DNA from: JAICKM01 sp035693165
GTDB lineage: Bacteria > Chloroflexota > Chloroflexia > QHBQ01 > JAICKM01
Direction: 5' to 3'
DNA: 64,000 nucleotides
Assembly: GCA_035693165.1 (NCBI GenBank)
Contig: DASSGZ010000499.1
Location: 1 to 64,000 of the forward strand
Numbering within the stretch: the stretch's first letter is position 1; the number at the start of each line of letters is the position of its first letter. The notes under the pieces were generated by a model. The model was not told the origin of the DNA and searched no databases. It was given only the letters and a program-made list of their open reading frames with translations. Positions 33,003 through 41,850 of the stretch are shown piece by piece. The translations under genes and the position numbers were made by a program.

Positions 33003-34448
33003 GTGGGATTCTTCAGTCGCATAGTCGCCCTGTTGAAGCAGGCCTGGGAGACGTTTGACGACCGGACAGGGACCTCGCAGCTCATCGGCCCGATAATGAC
33101 CCACCCGGTGCCCGAGGCAGGACGCAAGGGCTGGTTCTATGTGTTCGGGAGTGCCACCCTGTTCTCCTTCATCGTGCAGGTGGTGACCGGCATCGCCCTC
33201 GCCACGGCCTACATCCCGGCCTCCGGCGAAGCGTACCAGAGCCTGCAGTTCATCAGCGACCCGGTCAACGGGCCGACGCTGGGGCCGCTGCTGCGCGGCA
33301 TCCACAACTATGGCGCCTCGGCCATGGTGGTGTTGATCGGCGTCCATGCCCTGCGCGTCTTTCTCATGGGGTCGTATAAATATCCGCGCGAGTTTAGCTG
33401 GCTCAGCGGCTCGGTGCTGCTGCTGCTGACGCTGGGCATGGCCTTCACCGGCCAGTTGCTGCGCTGGGACCAGACGGCCTTCTGGTCGGTAATCGTAGCC
33501 GCCGAGCAGGCCGGGCGTGCCCCGCTGATTGGCCCGGCCCTGGCCCAGTTCATCCTCGGCGGATCGACCGTCGGCGGCGCGACCCTGAGCCGATTCTATG
33601 CGTTCCACGTCTTCTTCATACCCGCGCTCATCTTCGGCCTGATCGGGTTCCACCTGTACATGGTGCTGCATGTCGGCATTTCGGAGCCGCCGCAGGCCGG
33701 GCGCCCGGTGGACCCTAAAACCTATCGCAAGTGGTATCACGACATGTTGCAACGCGAAGGCGTGCCCTTCTGGCCGGATGCCGCCTGGCGCGACGCTATT
33801 TTCGGCGTGCTCGTCATCGTCACCATCGTGGCGCTGGCGTTTATCCTGGGCCCGCCCAAGGTCGATATCCCGCCCGATCCGACGCTCTTGAACGCCTACC
33901 CGCGCCCGGACTGGTATCTGCTGTGGTATTTTGCCGCGCTGGCGTTGTTGCCGCCGGAGTCCGAGAACTGGGTCATCATCGGCGGACCGCTGGTGCTGGG
34001 CCTGGTGCTGTTCCTGCTGCCGCTGGCAAATCGCGGCGAGCGCCATCCCAAGCGCCGGCCCTGGGCGATCGGTCTCTCCATCGTGGTGGTGCTAATGATC
34101 GCCTCATTGTCGGTGGTGGGGCAAATCTCGGCCTGGTCGCCCGACTTCAAGGCCCAACCGCTGTCGCCCCAGGTCGTCGCCAGCAACGAGCCGTCTATCA
34201 TCCATGGGGCTCAACTGTTCAACAGCAAGGGTTGCCAGGCGTGCCACGCCATTGCGGGCAGCGGCGGCGCCCGCGGCCCCGACCTGACCGCCGTGGGCAG
34301 CCGCCTGACGCGCGACCAGTTGGTCTGGCGCATCCTGAACGGCGGGGTGAATATGCCGGCCTTCGCCAATAATATGACGCCGGAGGAACTGACCGACATA
34401 GTCAACTTCCTGGAAACGCGGCGGGGCACGCAGGCATCCTCGCCCTGA
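33003..34448 (+). CDS. Cytochrome b6-type quinol reductase subunit fused to cytochrome c
   Basis: A 481-residue membrane protein with cytochrome b helices followed by a C-terminal cytochrome c (CQACH, heme Cys411, Cys414, His415). The heme b ligands are His101/His115 and His202/His217; the 13- and 14-residue gaps are those of b6 rather than bc1 proteins. The quinol-site motif is PDWY (302-305) in place of PEWY, as reported for menaquinol-using complexes. With the Rieske protein it would form a menaquinol:cytochrome c reductase feeding the caa3 oxidase. The GTG at 33003 follows AAGGAG by 6 bases; an upstream ATG adds an unrelated extension. Confidence 0.93.
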   Translation: MGFFSRIVALLKQAWETFDDRTGTSQLIGPIMTHPVPEAGRKGWFYVFGSATLFSFIVQVVTGIALATAYIPASGEAYQSLQFISDPVNGPTLGPLLRGIHNYGASAMVVLIGVHALRVFLMGSYKYPREFSWLSGSVLLLLTLGMAFTGQLLRWDQTAFWSVIVAAEQAGRAPLIGPALAQFILGGSTVGGATLSRFYAFHVFFIPALIFGLIGFHLYMVLHVGISEPPQAGRPVDPKTYRKWYHDMLQREGVPFWPDAAWRDAIFGVLVIVTIVALAFILGPPKVDIPPDPTLLNAYPRPDWYLLWYFAALALLPPESENWVIIGGPLVLGLVLFLLPLANRGERHPKRRPWAIGLSIVVVLMIASLSVVGQISAWSPDFKAQPLSPQVVASNEPSIIHGAQLFNSKGCQACHAIAGSGGARGPDLTAVGSRLTRDQLVWRILNGGVNMPAFANNMTPEELTDIVNFLETRRGTQASSP

Positions 34449-34472
34449 CGCGCCGGGGACCGCATTACGCCG

Positions 34473-34516
34473 CCGCGCCCCGCCGGGAAGGATCTCCGGC
34501 GGGGCGCGGTGTTTTT
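34473..34516 (+). terminator. Intrinsic terminator of the respiratory operon
   Basis: CCGCGCCCCGCCGG (34473-34486) pairs perfectly with CCGGCGGGGCGCGG (34496-34509) around a 9-base loop, and TGTTTTT follows. Confidence 0.9.
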
Positions 34517-34541
34517 GTCGCTTCGCTGTAGGCGGCGCGCA

Positions 34542-35399
34542 CTACGACAGCAGCGGGGCCACCCGCTCGGCGATGCGCGCCACCAGATCCTCCTGGTAGA
34601 CCAGCGGCAAGCCGATGCAGATGTGGTCGATGCCCGCTTCCAGGTAGGGTTCGATCCGCTCACGAACCGTGGCCGCATCGTCGGGCGTGCGCACGTGGAC
34701 CTGGATCGAGCGGCGGATTTCGTTGGGGTCGCGGCCAATGGCGGCGCAGTGCTCGTCGAGCACGGCGTTCTTGTGGCGCACGTCATCCGGTGTGCCGCCG
34801 GATAGGTTGTAGATAGCCGCGTGTTTGGCCACCACGCGCAGAGTCAGCTTCTCGCCGGCGCCGCCGATGGTGAAGGGCGGGTAGGGGCGCTGCACCGGCT
34901 TCGGCTCGTGCCGGGCCTCGGTCAAGGTGTAATACTTCCCGGCGAAATTGGCGACTTCTTCCGTCCAGAGCAACTTGATCACCTGGCAGGCTTCGTCCAG
35001 TTCGCGGATGCGCTGCGCGGGCGAGGGAAACGGGATGCCGTACATATTGTACTCCAGCTCGAACCACCCCGCGCCCAGGCCCATCTCCAGGCGCCCGCCG
35101 CTGACCTGGTCGACCGTGGTGGCGATTTTCGCCAGCACCGCCGGGTAGCGATAGCCGTTGCAGCCGACCATCAGGCCCAGGCGCAACCGCTGAGTTGCCG
35201 CGGCCAGCGCCGCCAGCAGCGTCCAGCCGTCCATGCAGGGGCCTTCGACATGGCCGTTGATCGGCACAAAGTGATCGAACAGCCAGAACCCGGTAAAGGC
35301 CGGCGCCGCCTCGGTGTCCCGGCAATAGCGCAGAATGTTGTCCCAGTCGCGGTCGTGCTGGGCCGTTTTCAGGTCGATCCGTAGCGGAAATCGGCTCAT
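34542..35399 (-). CDS. LLM-class F420-dependent oxidoreductase
   Basis: A 285-residue luciferase-like monooxygenase (TIM barrel) of the F420-using group. Recognisable parts are FWLFDHFVP near the N-terminus, RLGLMVGCNGYRYPAVLAK, the strong GGRLEMGLGAGWFELEY motif, and PPFTIGGAGEKLTLRVVAKHA near the cofactor site. It probably performs a two-electron redox step on an unknown small molecule. GGAGGTG precedes the ATG by 6 bases. It lies convergent to the respiratory operon and is 78 bases behind the methyltransferase gene on the same strand. Confidence 0.88.
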   Translation of the reverse strand: MSRFPLRIDLKTAQHDRDWDNILRYCRDTEAAPAFTGFWLFDHFVPINGHVEGPCMDGWTLLAALAAATQRLRLGLMVGCNGYRYPAVLAKIATTVDQVSGGRLEMGLGAGWFELEYNMYGIPFPSPAQRIRELDEACQVIKLLWTEEVANFAGKYYTLTEARHEPKPVQRPYPPFTIGGAGEKLTLRVVAKHAAIYNLSGGTPDDVRHKNAVLDEHCAAIGRDPNEIRRSIQVHVRTPDDAATVRERIEPYLEAGIDHICIGLPLVYQEDLVARIAERVAPLLS

Positions 35400-35477
35400 G
35401 GCTCACCTCCAGGAGCAAAGCGGCAGCCCGGATACAAGCCGGTCCCGGCCCCGCGACAGGGCAGGTGGCGCGAAGGG

Positions 35478-36320
35478 TTAGCTCTCCGGGTTGCGCGGGG
35501 ATTCGTGGTCCGGCGGGGCCGCGCGCAGGGCCGCCACCAGTTCCGGCAGCATGATCGCATCCAGGTCGGTGATCACGGTGCCGCCGAGCCGCGTCAGGCT
35601 GCGGTGGTTGCCGCCCAACAACAGGCGTTCCAGAGTGCGCAGGCGTGGCTTGTAGATGCGTAACTCCACACGGCAGATCTGGCCGCCGGCTGCGTGGGCC
35701 ACCTGCGGTACGTCGAGCAGCCCGTAGCGCAACGCGTGGGTCGTGTCGCCATGGTGGTCGATAATCTCGCCGCGCAACCGGGGCACTAACAGGCGGTTCT
35801 TCACCAGGAGCACCCAGTCGATCAGGTTCGCGGTGATGGGCAGGTGGAGAAACAACCCATCGGCCCAGCCGCGCGCCGAGGGCTGTTCCGTGGCCACGAG
35901 CGCCGAGAGCAGGCGGCGCAACAGGTCCACGCCGGCAGCGCGCGGAAAGTGTTCCAGCACATCGGCGACGATGATGGCGTCGTAGCGGTCCGGGGGCGCC
36001 CAGGTGGTGAGGTCGGCGGTGAAATAATCGAGGGTGCCGCCCTTACGCAGCGGTTCCCGTCCGTACGTCTCACGCGCCCAGGCAATCGCGTCAGCCGACA
36101 CATCGACGCCGGTGACCTGCGCGCCGAGCATCGCCAGTAGCCAAGACCCGGCACCCAGCCCGCAGCCGGCATCGAGGATGCGCATGCCGGGTTGTACCAT
36201 CAACATCCGCGCGGCCCGGCGGTAGGCTTTCAGGGCCGGCGACTGGAAGTCAAACGGGGTCGTGAGCGCCTGCCCCATGCGGCGGCGCCGGAAGTATTCG
36301 GTTGAATAAAGGTTATCCAT
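35478..36320 (-). CDS. Class I SAM-dependent methyltransferase
   Basis: 280 residues. The Rossmann motif I is RILDAGCGLGAGSWLLA, motif II ends VTGVDVS, and motif IV is DAIIVADVLEHF. This pattern is closest to UbiE/UbiG-type small-molecule methyltransferases; the substrate is unknown. No clear ribosome-binding site precedes the ATG. It follows the membrane-protein gene by 54 bases and may be read from the GNAT operon. Confidence 0.85.
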   Translation of the reverse strand: MDNLYSTEYFRRRRMGQALTTPFDFQSPALKAYRRAARMLMVQPGMRILDAGCGLGAGSWLLAMLGAQVTGVDVSADAIAWARETYGREPLRKGGTLDYFTADLTTWAPPDRYDAIIVADVLEHFPRAAGVDLLRRLLSALVATEQPSARGWADGLFLHLPITANLIDWVLLVKNRLLVPRLRGEIIDHHGDTTHALRYGLLDVPQVAHAAGGQICRVELRIYKPRLRTLERLLLGGNHRSLTRLGGTVITDLDAIMLPELVAALRAAPPDHESPRNPES

Positions 36321-36374
36321 AGAGAGTTAATCGCCGGGAGCCGCCACCACCACCCGGCGCGGGCCAGGACTCCC

Positions 36375-37184
36375 CTACAGAAGGCTCAGATTGCGCAGCA
36401 CCAGCGCGCCACCGGGGTCGCGCTTACGTACATAGTACACGTGCTGCAAGTGCGGGGAGTACACCACCTGGACGCGGTCCCCGTTGACGAGCGCTTCAAA
36501 GATATGCTTGTCGACGCGCAGATTCACTTCGCCGGGCGCCAGCTTGTGCCGGGTCTCCGGCAGCCGCCATTCGCCGCTAGACGCGGCAGGGGCGCTGCGC
36601 ACCCTGGTGCCCTGGAGTTGCGCGCCGAAGGAGCCACCGCTGCCGCTGACAAAGCCGCGATCCCGCGCGCCGGCCGCGGGGGCCGTGCTTGCCGCTTCGG
36701 CACTCGCGACCGGCGGCTCAAAGGCTGGCGTGACAGACAGGACCGGCGGATCCTCGCTCTCCTCGGTGCGCGGGGGGCCGACGACAATCCAGAAGGCCCC
36801 ACCCCGCCCGCGCCCGCCCAGGCGCTGCACAACGCGGCCCTCGTACGTCACCGGGGCGGAGGCGAGGTCCAGCGCGGCGAGGCGAATCGCGTTCAGGAAG
36901 TAGAGGACGCCGATGACCAGGACCAGCGAGGCGAAGCCACACAGGCCCACGCTGAAAAACGGCCCGGTGAACTCGCCGCCCTGCCCGCCGGCGATGTCAA
37001 GGGTGATGCTGGTCGTGATATAGGCGAGGATGCCGAGAAAGAGGACCAGCACCAGCGCCCCGCCCAGCGAGGCCAGGATCGGCGGTCGATAGTGGAACGG
37101 CACCGGCGCATCGCCGGCCCCGATCGTCACGCCGCGCGGAGGCCGGCGGCGGGGCATCGACGAGTCGAGCTGGGTGTTCCTCAC
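36375..37184 (-). CDS. Two-helix membrane protein of unknown function
   Basis: 269 residues: a basic N-terminus, two membrane helices (about 35-60 and 76-98), then a cytoplasmic part of about 165 residues with an Ala/Ser-rich disordered stretch in the middle (about 150-205). The C-terminal 55 residues are predicted beta-rich (VNLRVDKHIFEALVNGDRVQ, then VYSPHLQHVYYVRKR). I recognise no family. The start overlaps the GNAT stop by 4 bases, so the pair is translationally coupled. Confidence 0.6.
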   Translation of the reverse strand: MRNTQLDSSMPRRRPPRGVTIGAGDAPVPFHYRPPILASLGGALVLVLFLGILAYITTSITLDIAGGQGGEFTGPFFSVGLCGFASLVLVIGVLYFLNAIRLAALDLASAPVTYEGRVVQRLGGRGRGGAFWIVVGPPRTEESEDPPVLSVTPAFEPPVASAEAASTAPAAGARDRGFVSGSGGSFGAQLQGTRVRSAPAASSGEWRLPETRHKLAPGEVNLRVDKHIFEALVNGDRVQVVYSPHLQHVYYVRKRDPGGALVLRNLSLL

Positions 37185-37894
37185 TCGCCGTCATCCTCCT
37201 GATCGCCCAGTGACCCCTCATCGACGGCGCGGTAGTAGCCGGGCGACCCTTGGCCGTACCCGCGGTCCAGGCCATGCGGATGGCGGACGAAGCGACTCAG
37301 CAACACTTCATCCTCGTAGCCCTGCTCGGTTTTGATGTAGGCGTGGCGGCGGCCTTCTTCCACGAAGCCGAACTTGCCGTAGAGGTTGAGGGCGCGGCGG
37401 TTGGACGAGCGCACGCTGAGCGTGATCTTTTCGAGATCTGCCTGGGCTTCGGCCCATTCCATGGCATATTGGGCCAGCGCCGACCCCAGCCCCTGCTCGC
37501 GATAGGCCGACCGCAGCCACATGCTCAGGTCGGCGGTGTGGCGGATGAATTCGGGCCGCCCGCGCACCAGCGAGAGACTGCCCGCCACTTCGAGTTCGTG
37601 GCGCGGCTGTTCGTGGTCGAGCAGCACGGCCAGCACCAGAAAGTCCACGCCGCCCAGGGCAAACCGAATCCAGCGCTGTTCCAGTTCCGGGGTAATGTCC
37701 CAGGCCCGGCGCAGCAGGAAGCGGCCCTCGTTGGCGACCTCGTTCAGCGCCTGGAGCATCAAGTGGGCATCGGTTTCCCGCGCGTGCCGCAGCAGCACGG
37801 GCCGCCCATCGCGCAAATGAACCAGGCGTTCCCCTGGTCCGCTGGCCTGACCTTCGAAGCTGTCTTGTTCCACGGCTACCCTCTCATCATTCAT
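37181..37894 (-). CDS. GNAT-family acetyltransferase
   Basis: 237 residues with the GNAT fold: RPVLLRHARETDA at the start, the acetyl-CoA loop with YREQGLGSALAQYAMEWA, then KITLSVRSSNRRALNLYGKFGFVEEG. It is similar in outline to RimJ/SpeG-like N-acetyltransferases; the acceptor is unknown. The ATG at 37894 was chosen because a consensus promoter lies directly before it; the longer frame from 38011 would run through that promoter. The last 45 residues, after the fold, are Asp/Gly-rich. Confidence 0.87.
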   Translation of the reverse strand: MNDERVAVEQDSFEGQASGPGERLVHLRDGRPVLLRHARETDAHLMLQALNEVANEGRFLLRRAWDITPELEQRWIRFALGGVDFLVLAVLLDHEQPRHELEVAGSLSLVRGRPEFIRHTADLSMWLRSAYREQGLGSALAQYAMEWAEAQADLEKITLSVRSSNRRALNLYGKFGFVEEGRRHAYIKTEQGYEDEVLLSRFVRHPHGLDRGYGQGSPGYYRAVDEGSLGDQEDDGE

Positions 37895-37900
37895 GTTGCA

Positions 37901-37929
37901 ATTATAGGCAGAGGATCGGGCAGCGTCAA
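37901..37929 (-). promoter_or_regulatory. Promoter giving a leaderless GNAT transcript
   Basis: On the minus strand TTGACG (37924-37929) and a perfect TATAAT (37901-37906) are 17 bases apart. Six bases separate the -10 from the ATG at 37894, with no ribosome-binding site. Confidence 0.8.
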
Positions 37930-38018
37930 GGACCAAGTGGAGTAGAAATCGACAAATTGCCGCAGTGCAGGCCAAACATCCGGCCCCAGCGCCTGGGGCC
38001 GGGCCTGCCACCCGCTGC

Positions 38019-38048
38019 TTGACACTCCGGGCGCCGGACTTCTATAAT
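38019..38048 (+). promoter_or_regulatory. Promoter giving a leaderless transcript of the peptide-binding lipoprotein
   Basis: A perfect TTGACA (38019-38024) and a perfect TATAAT (38043-38048) are 18 bases apart. Five bases separate the -10 from the ATG at 38054. It is divergent from the GNAT promoter about 90 bases away. Confidence 0.8.
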
Positions 38049-38053
38049 GGCCC

Positions 38054-39847
38054 ATGATCCACTGGATTTCCCCGGCCCGGCTGATTCGTCTGCTGGGCTG
38101 TGTTGTGCTGGGGCTGGCGTTGCTGACGGGGTGCGACCTTTTCGCGCCGGCGCCCAATACCACCCCGGTCCCCAGCCCCCCGTCCGCGGCGACCACCGCC
38201 AATCCCGCGGCCTCGGCCACCGCCGGTCCGGCATCCCCCGTCGCGCCCACGCCGACCACGCCGGCCAATGTGCCGCGCGGCGGCACGCTCACGGTGCGGA
38301 TTCCGCACGACGTGACCACGCTCAATCCGCTGTTCGTGGATAAAGGGCCAGGCAACCAGGACGCGGCGGCGGCGCAAGTCACCGGGCTGATCTTCAACGG
38401 CCTGACCCGGCTGGACGATCAGTTGCGCCCGGTGCCCGACCTGGCCGAAAGCTGGGATGTCGCCCCCGACGGCCTGAGCCTGACCTTCCACCTGCGCTCC
38501 GGCGTCAAGTGGCAAGACGGCAGCCCGGTCACGTCGGCGGATGTGATCTGGACCTACAATACCTGGCTCAACCTCACCGGCACCACAACGCTGCAATACC
38601 ATCTGCGCGACGCCGTGCTGCAGATCCAGCCCGCCGACCCACCCGAGTCGACGGTGCGCTTCTGGCTCAAGAAGCCCTACGCGCCGATCCTGGCCGACCT
38701 GGCCGCCCCCATTCTGCCCAAGCACCTGCTGGGCAATGTGCCGCTCGACCAGCTCGATGCCAGCGACTTCAATTTCAAGCCGGTGGGCACGGGGCCATAC
38801 GAGTTCAGCGATCATAAGGAGGGCGAAAACGTCATCCTGACGGCCAACCCGGACTATTACGGCGGGCCGCCGAACATCAGCCGGGTCGCCTTCCTGGTGG
38901 CGCCCGACGCGCAAGTGGCCGTGAACGCGCTGAGTCAGGGCACGCTCTCGCTGGCCGAGGTGCCGCAGGCGGCGTGGGAGGAGTATGCGCGGCGGCCCGG
39001 CATCCAGAGCCTGTTCACCCTGGCGCGCTATGCCGATCCCAGCTACTATTTCGTGGCCTTCAATGTGCGCGCGGGCCACGCGCTGAGCGACCCGCGCTTG
39101 CGCCAGGCGTGGGCGCTGGCCCTCAACAAGGAACCGCTGGTGCGCGAGGCCACCGGCGGCGCGGGCCTACCCATCTGGGGCGATATCAACCCGGCGTCGT
39201 GGGCCTTCGCGCCCGACACGCCCCGGCTCAACAACGACCCGGCGCGCGCCCGCCAGTTGCTCACTGAGGCCGGGTGGACCGACACGAACGGCGACGGCAT
39301 CGTGGACAAAGGCGGGGAGCCGCTCAAGATCAGCCTCTATGTGCGCGCCGACGACCCCGCGCGCCGCAAGGCCGCCGAACTGATGGGGCCGCCGCTCGCC
39401 GCGGTGGGCATCAGCACCACGGTCGTCCCGGTGGACTTCGAGTCGGTGATCAACGCCAAGATCGATCCGCTGCACGACCCGGCGTTCGACTTCCACGCCA
39501 TGGTCATGGGCTGGGACAACCAGTCGCCCGACCCGGACGACTACCCGCTGTTCCATTCGAGCCAGATCCGCAGCAAGAGCAACCCGAACGGCCTGAACTA
39601 CATCGGCTACAACTCGCCGGAGTACGACGAACTGAGCCGCAAAGCGCGCAGCGAGTACGACCCGGTGAAGCGCGCGGCGCTCTACGCGCAGATCCAGGCG
39701 CTGCTGGCCCAGGACCTGCCCTACTACTTCCTCTGGGCCGACCAGCACTACATGGTCTTGAACCACCACGTGCAGGGGCCGATCAACCTGGCCTCGCCGC
39801 GCTATCTGTGGAACGTGGAGAAATGGTGGATCGTGCCGGGACCGTAG
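38054..39847 (+). CDS. ABC transporter substrate-binding lipoprotein (peptide/SBP_bac_5 family)
   Basis: A 597-residue family 5 extracellular solute-binding protein, as in DppA/OppA systems. The signal peptide ends in a lipobox, LLTGC (Cys about residue 27), followed by a Pro/Ala/Thr-rich linker. The mature part has VTTLNPLFVDKGPG, then the family signature around LAESWDVAPDGLSLTFHLRSGVKW and a typical domain II. No permease or ATPase gene is adjacent, so its transporter must be elsewhere. The ligand is probably an oligopeptide or a similar solute. Confidence 0.93.
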   Translation: MIHWISPARLIRLLGCVVLGLALLTGCDLFAPAPNTTPVPSPPSAATTANPAASATAGPASPVAPTPTTPANVPRGGTLTVRIPHDVTTLNPLFVDKGPGNQDAAAAQVTGLIFNGLTRLDDQLRPVPDLAESWDVAPDGLSLTFHLRSGVKWQDGSPVTSADVIWTYNTWLNLTGTTTLQYHLRDAVLQIQPADPPESTVRFWLKKPYAPILADLAAPILPKHLLGNVPLDQLDASDFNFKPVGTGPYEFSDHKEGENVILTANPDYYGGPPNISRVAFLVAPDAQVAVNALSQGTLSLAEVPQAAWEEYARRPGIQSLFTLARYADPSYYFVAFNVRAGHALSDPRLRQAWALALNKEPLVREATGGAGLPIWGDINPASWAFAPDTPRLNNDPARARQLLTEAGWTDTNGDGIVDKGGEPLKISLYVRADDPARRKAAELMGPPLAAVGISTTVVPVDFESVINAKIDPLHDPAFDFHAMVMGWDNQSPDPDDYPLFHSSQIRSKSNPNGLNYIGYNSPEYDELSRKARSEYDPVKRAALYAQIQALLAQDLPYYFLWADQHYMVLNHHVQGPINLASPRYLWNVEKWWIVPGP

Positions 39848-39869
39848 CCAGCCCGGCAAGGCGCGCACA

Positions 39870-39897
39870 AAAAGGGCGGCCCATGGACCGCCCTTTT
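39870..39897. terminator. Bidirectional terminator
   Basis: AAAAGGGCGG (39870-39879) pairs with CCGCCCTTTT (39888-39897) around an 8-base loop. A-rich and T-rich tails on the two sides suit both the lipoprotein gene and the convergent FtsK-like gene. Confidence 0.85.
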
Positions 39898-39912
39898 GTT
39901 TGCCACCGTACG

Positions 39913-41076
39913 TCAGCGCAACAGGCTGGGCCCGGCGCCGGAGCGCCGCTGCAGCATCTGCGGTCCTTTGCGCGCCGCATTGGGCCGCCCGGCCTGCAAC
40001 TCCATCTCCGCCGACATCTCCTCGGCGTCGGCGACCTGTTGCAGCAGGGCCACGGTGCGCGCCACTTCCTCCGGGCCAAGCGTGGCCGCCTGGAAGCGCA
40101 CAGCCTCGCCGCCCAGCAGCGCCAGGAAGTCGCCGCCGCCCAGCAGTCCCTCGGCGCCGCTGCCCTGCATGCTCGATGCCGCCCGCGCCGCCGCGGCATC
40201 CCGGCAGCGCCCCACCAGCCGGGCGCCCCAACTCAGTTGGTCCACCAGGCTCGAACCCCGGCTCGATGCCACGAGGTAGACGCCCAGTTCGCGGCCATCG
40301 CGGGCAATGCGATCCAGCAGATCGAGCGACTCGGTGGCGCGCGGCCCGGCGGCCAGTTCTTCCAGCCCGTCGACCAGCATGACCAGGGACGCGCCTTCGA
40401 TGGATTCGCCTTCGGTGAGCAGGTCCGCCCGTTCTTTCATCAGGCGGCCCACCCAGCGCAGCCGGATATAGGCTTCCTGGGGTTCTCGCACCGGCTCGGT
40501 CACCAGGTGCGGCAAGGGGGCCAGCGCGTCCCAGGCACTTTGCTCGCGCTTGCGCCCCCAGCGCGCCGGCCCGCTGACATCCATGAGCAGCATGCGCAGC
40601 GTGTCCGGGCTGTTATGCAGCGCCAGCGAGACGGCCATGGTCTGCAACAGGTGCGTCTTCCCGGCGGCGGGCGCCCCGATAACCAGCGTGGGGCAAACCT
40701 CCGGCGCGTCGAGGCGCAACAGCAGAGGCGTGCCGCCGGTGTCGAGGCCCAGGGTCGCCGTGCAGGGCGGCACGATTTCGGCGACCTTTTTGGCGAGCGG
40801 CAGCAGGCGCACGGCCACCGGGTCGGGGCGCGGCACTTCGAGCACCGGTTCCCCGGTTTCGGGGTCGGGCGCCAGGCGCACCGCAGGCACCTGCAGGGCT
40901 TCGGCGATCTGCGGCAACAGTTGCGCGATCCGCGATGCGCGCACCGTCGGCGGCAGCCGCAGGTGGAAGTGGACCAGGCGCGGCGACAGCGCCCCGCCCG
41001 CCACCCGCCCATTGATGTCATGGGCGTGCAGCACGTACTCTATTGCATTGGCATGATGGTCTAACAAGTCGCGCAT
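39913..41076 (-). CDS. FtsK/SpoIIIE-like ATPase without membrane or gamma domain
   Basis: 387 residues. About 30-95 resemble the FtsK alpha domain (HFHLRLPPTVRASRIAQLLPQIAEAL), and the rest is the RecA-like motor with Walker A GAPAAGKTH (134-142) and Walker B LVMLVDGLEEL (about 230-240). FtsK membrane helices, long linker and the DNA-reading gamma domain are absent, and the C-terminal 50 residues are helical and disordered. It is half the usual size, so it is not the division translocase; it may pump DNA in another context. It follows the LexA-like gene on the same strand after 60 bases. Confidence 0.8.
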   Translation of the reverse strand: MRDLLDHHANAIEYVLHAHDINGRVAGGALSPRLVHFHLRLPPTVRASRIAQLLPQIAEALQVPAVRLAPDPETGEPVLEVPRPDPVAVRLLPLAKKVAEIVPPCTATLGLDTGGTPLLLRLDAPEVCPTLVIGAPAAGKTHLLQTMAVSLALHNSPDTLRMLLMDVSGPARWGRKREQSAWDALAPLPHLVTEPVREPQEAYIRLRWVGRLMKERADLLTEGESIEGASLVMLVDGLEELAAGPRATESLDLLDRIARDGRELGVYLVASSRGSSLVDQLSWGARLVGRCRDAAAARAASSMQGSGAEGLLGGGDFLALLGGEAVRFQAATLGPEEVARTVALLQQVADAEEMSAEMELQAGRPNAARKGPQMLQRRSGAGPSLLR

Positions 41077-41136
41077 CGAGTCCCAGGGGCATGATGATAA
41101 AGCGGCACGGGCGCCACGTAGCCCACGCGGCCTCGG

Positions 41137-41826
41137 TTAGCTACTCTTTATAACGACGATTACCCGGCCCTGTACTTTCACCCGGTCCCGATCTGCACCC
41201 CGGCTGCGGGCGTTGGGGTAGAGCCGGATCGGTTCTTGCGCCGCCGTGGCCGACTGCAAGAAGATGTGGTCTTGCTTGCGGTAGAAGCGCTTCAGGGTGA
41301 CATAGCCTTCCGGGTCATCGGAGTCGGTCAGGCGGGCGACGACGAAGTCGCCGTTGTCGGCGTGATCCTGGGGATGGATGACGACGAGGTCGCCTGGATC
41401 GATGCCGACATGGGTCATGGAGGTGCCGCGCACGCGCAGGGCAAAGACGCCGCTGCCGTCGCGCACCAGGGCGCGATCGACTTCCACGCCGTGTTCGTAT
41501 TCGAGGTAGTCGTGGTAGGCCACGGTGGCGTCGTAGCGGCCCGCGGCGATCTCGCCGACGACGGGCACGCGCACGGTGGCGCGGGCGGCGACCCGGCGGC
41601 GGGCGTCGGTGACATAGACGCCGGCGTTCTTGCTGTTGCGCCGGAACGCCGCGCCGGGCGCGACAGGTTCGCTGCCGAGCACGCGCATGCCGTCGATCCG
41701 GGCGCTTGCTTCGCGTATGGTGACTCCGGCGCCGGGGGCGCGATCAAACGCCCCCCAGGCAGGAGCCGCGCCGGGGGCAAGCGCATCGGCAACCCCCCGC
41801 GGCGCCGTCCAGCGCGGGTCCGGCAT
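41137..41826 (-). CDS. LexA-like S24 protease lacking an HTH domain
   Basis: 229 residues. The C-terminal S24 domain is complete: the self-cleavage site Ala95-Gly96 in VPVVGEIAAG, the nucleophile Ser136 in GTSMTHVGIDPGD and the base Lys179 in VTLKRFYRK. The N-terminal 90 residues show no winged-helix DNA-binding domain; they are Ala/Arg-rich with no recognised fold. It is therefore closer in layout to a UmuD-type self-cleaving regulator than to a repressor. The gene follows lexA after 24 bases with a GGAGGG site, in the same SOS-type operon. Confidence 0.82.
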   Translation of the reverse strand: MPDPRWTAPRGVADALAPGAAPAWGAFDRAPGAGVTIREASARIDGMRVLGSEPVAPGAAFRRNSKNAGVYVTDARRRVAARATVRVPVVGEIAAGRYDATVAYHDYLEYEHGVEVDRALVRDGSGVFALRVRGTSMTHVGIDPGDLVVIHPQDHADNGDFVVARLTDSDDPEGYVTLKRFYRKQDHIFLQSATAAQEPIRLYPNARSRGADRDRVKVQGRVIVVIKSS

Positions 41827-41850
41827 GGCGGTATCCCTCCGTCGGCGAGC

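Noticed and set aside
33003..34448. Classical bc1 cytochrome b
   Set aside because: The second heme-ligand gap is 14 residues and the motif is PDWY, so a b6-type, low-potential quinol protein fits better.
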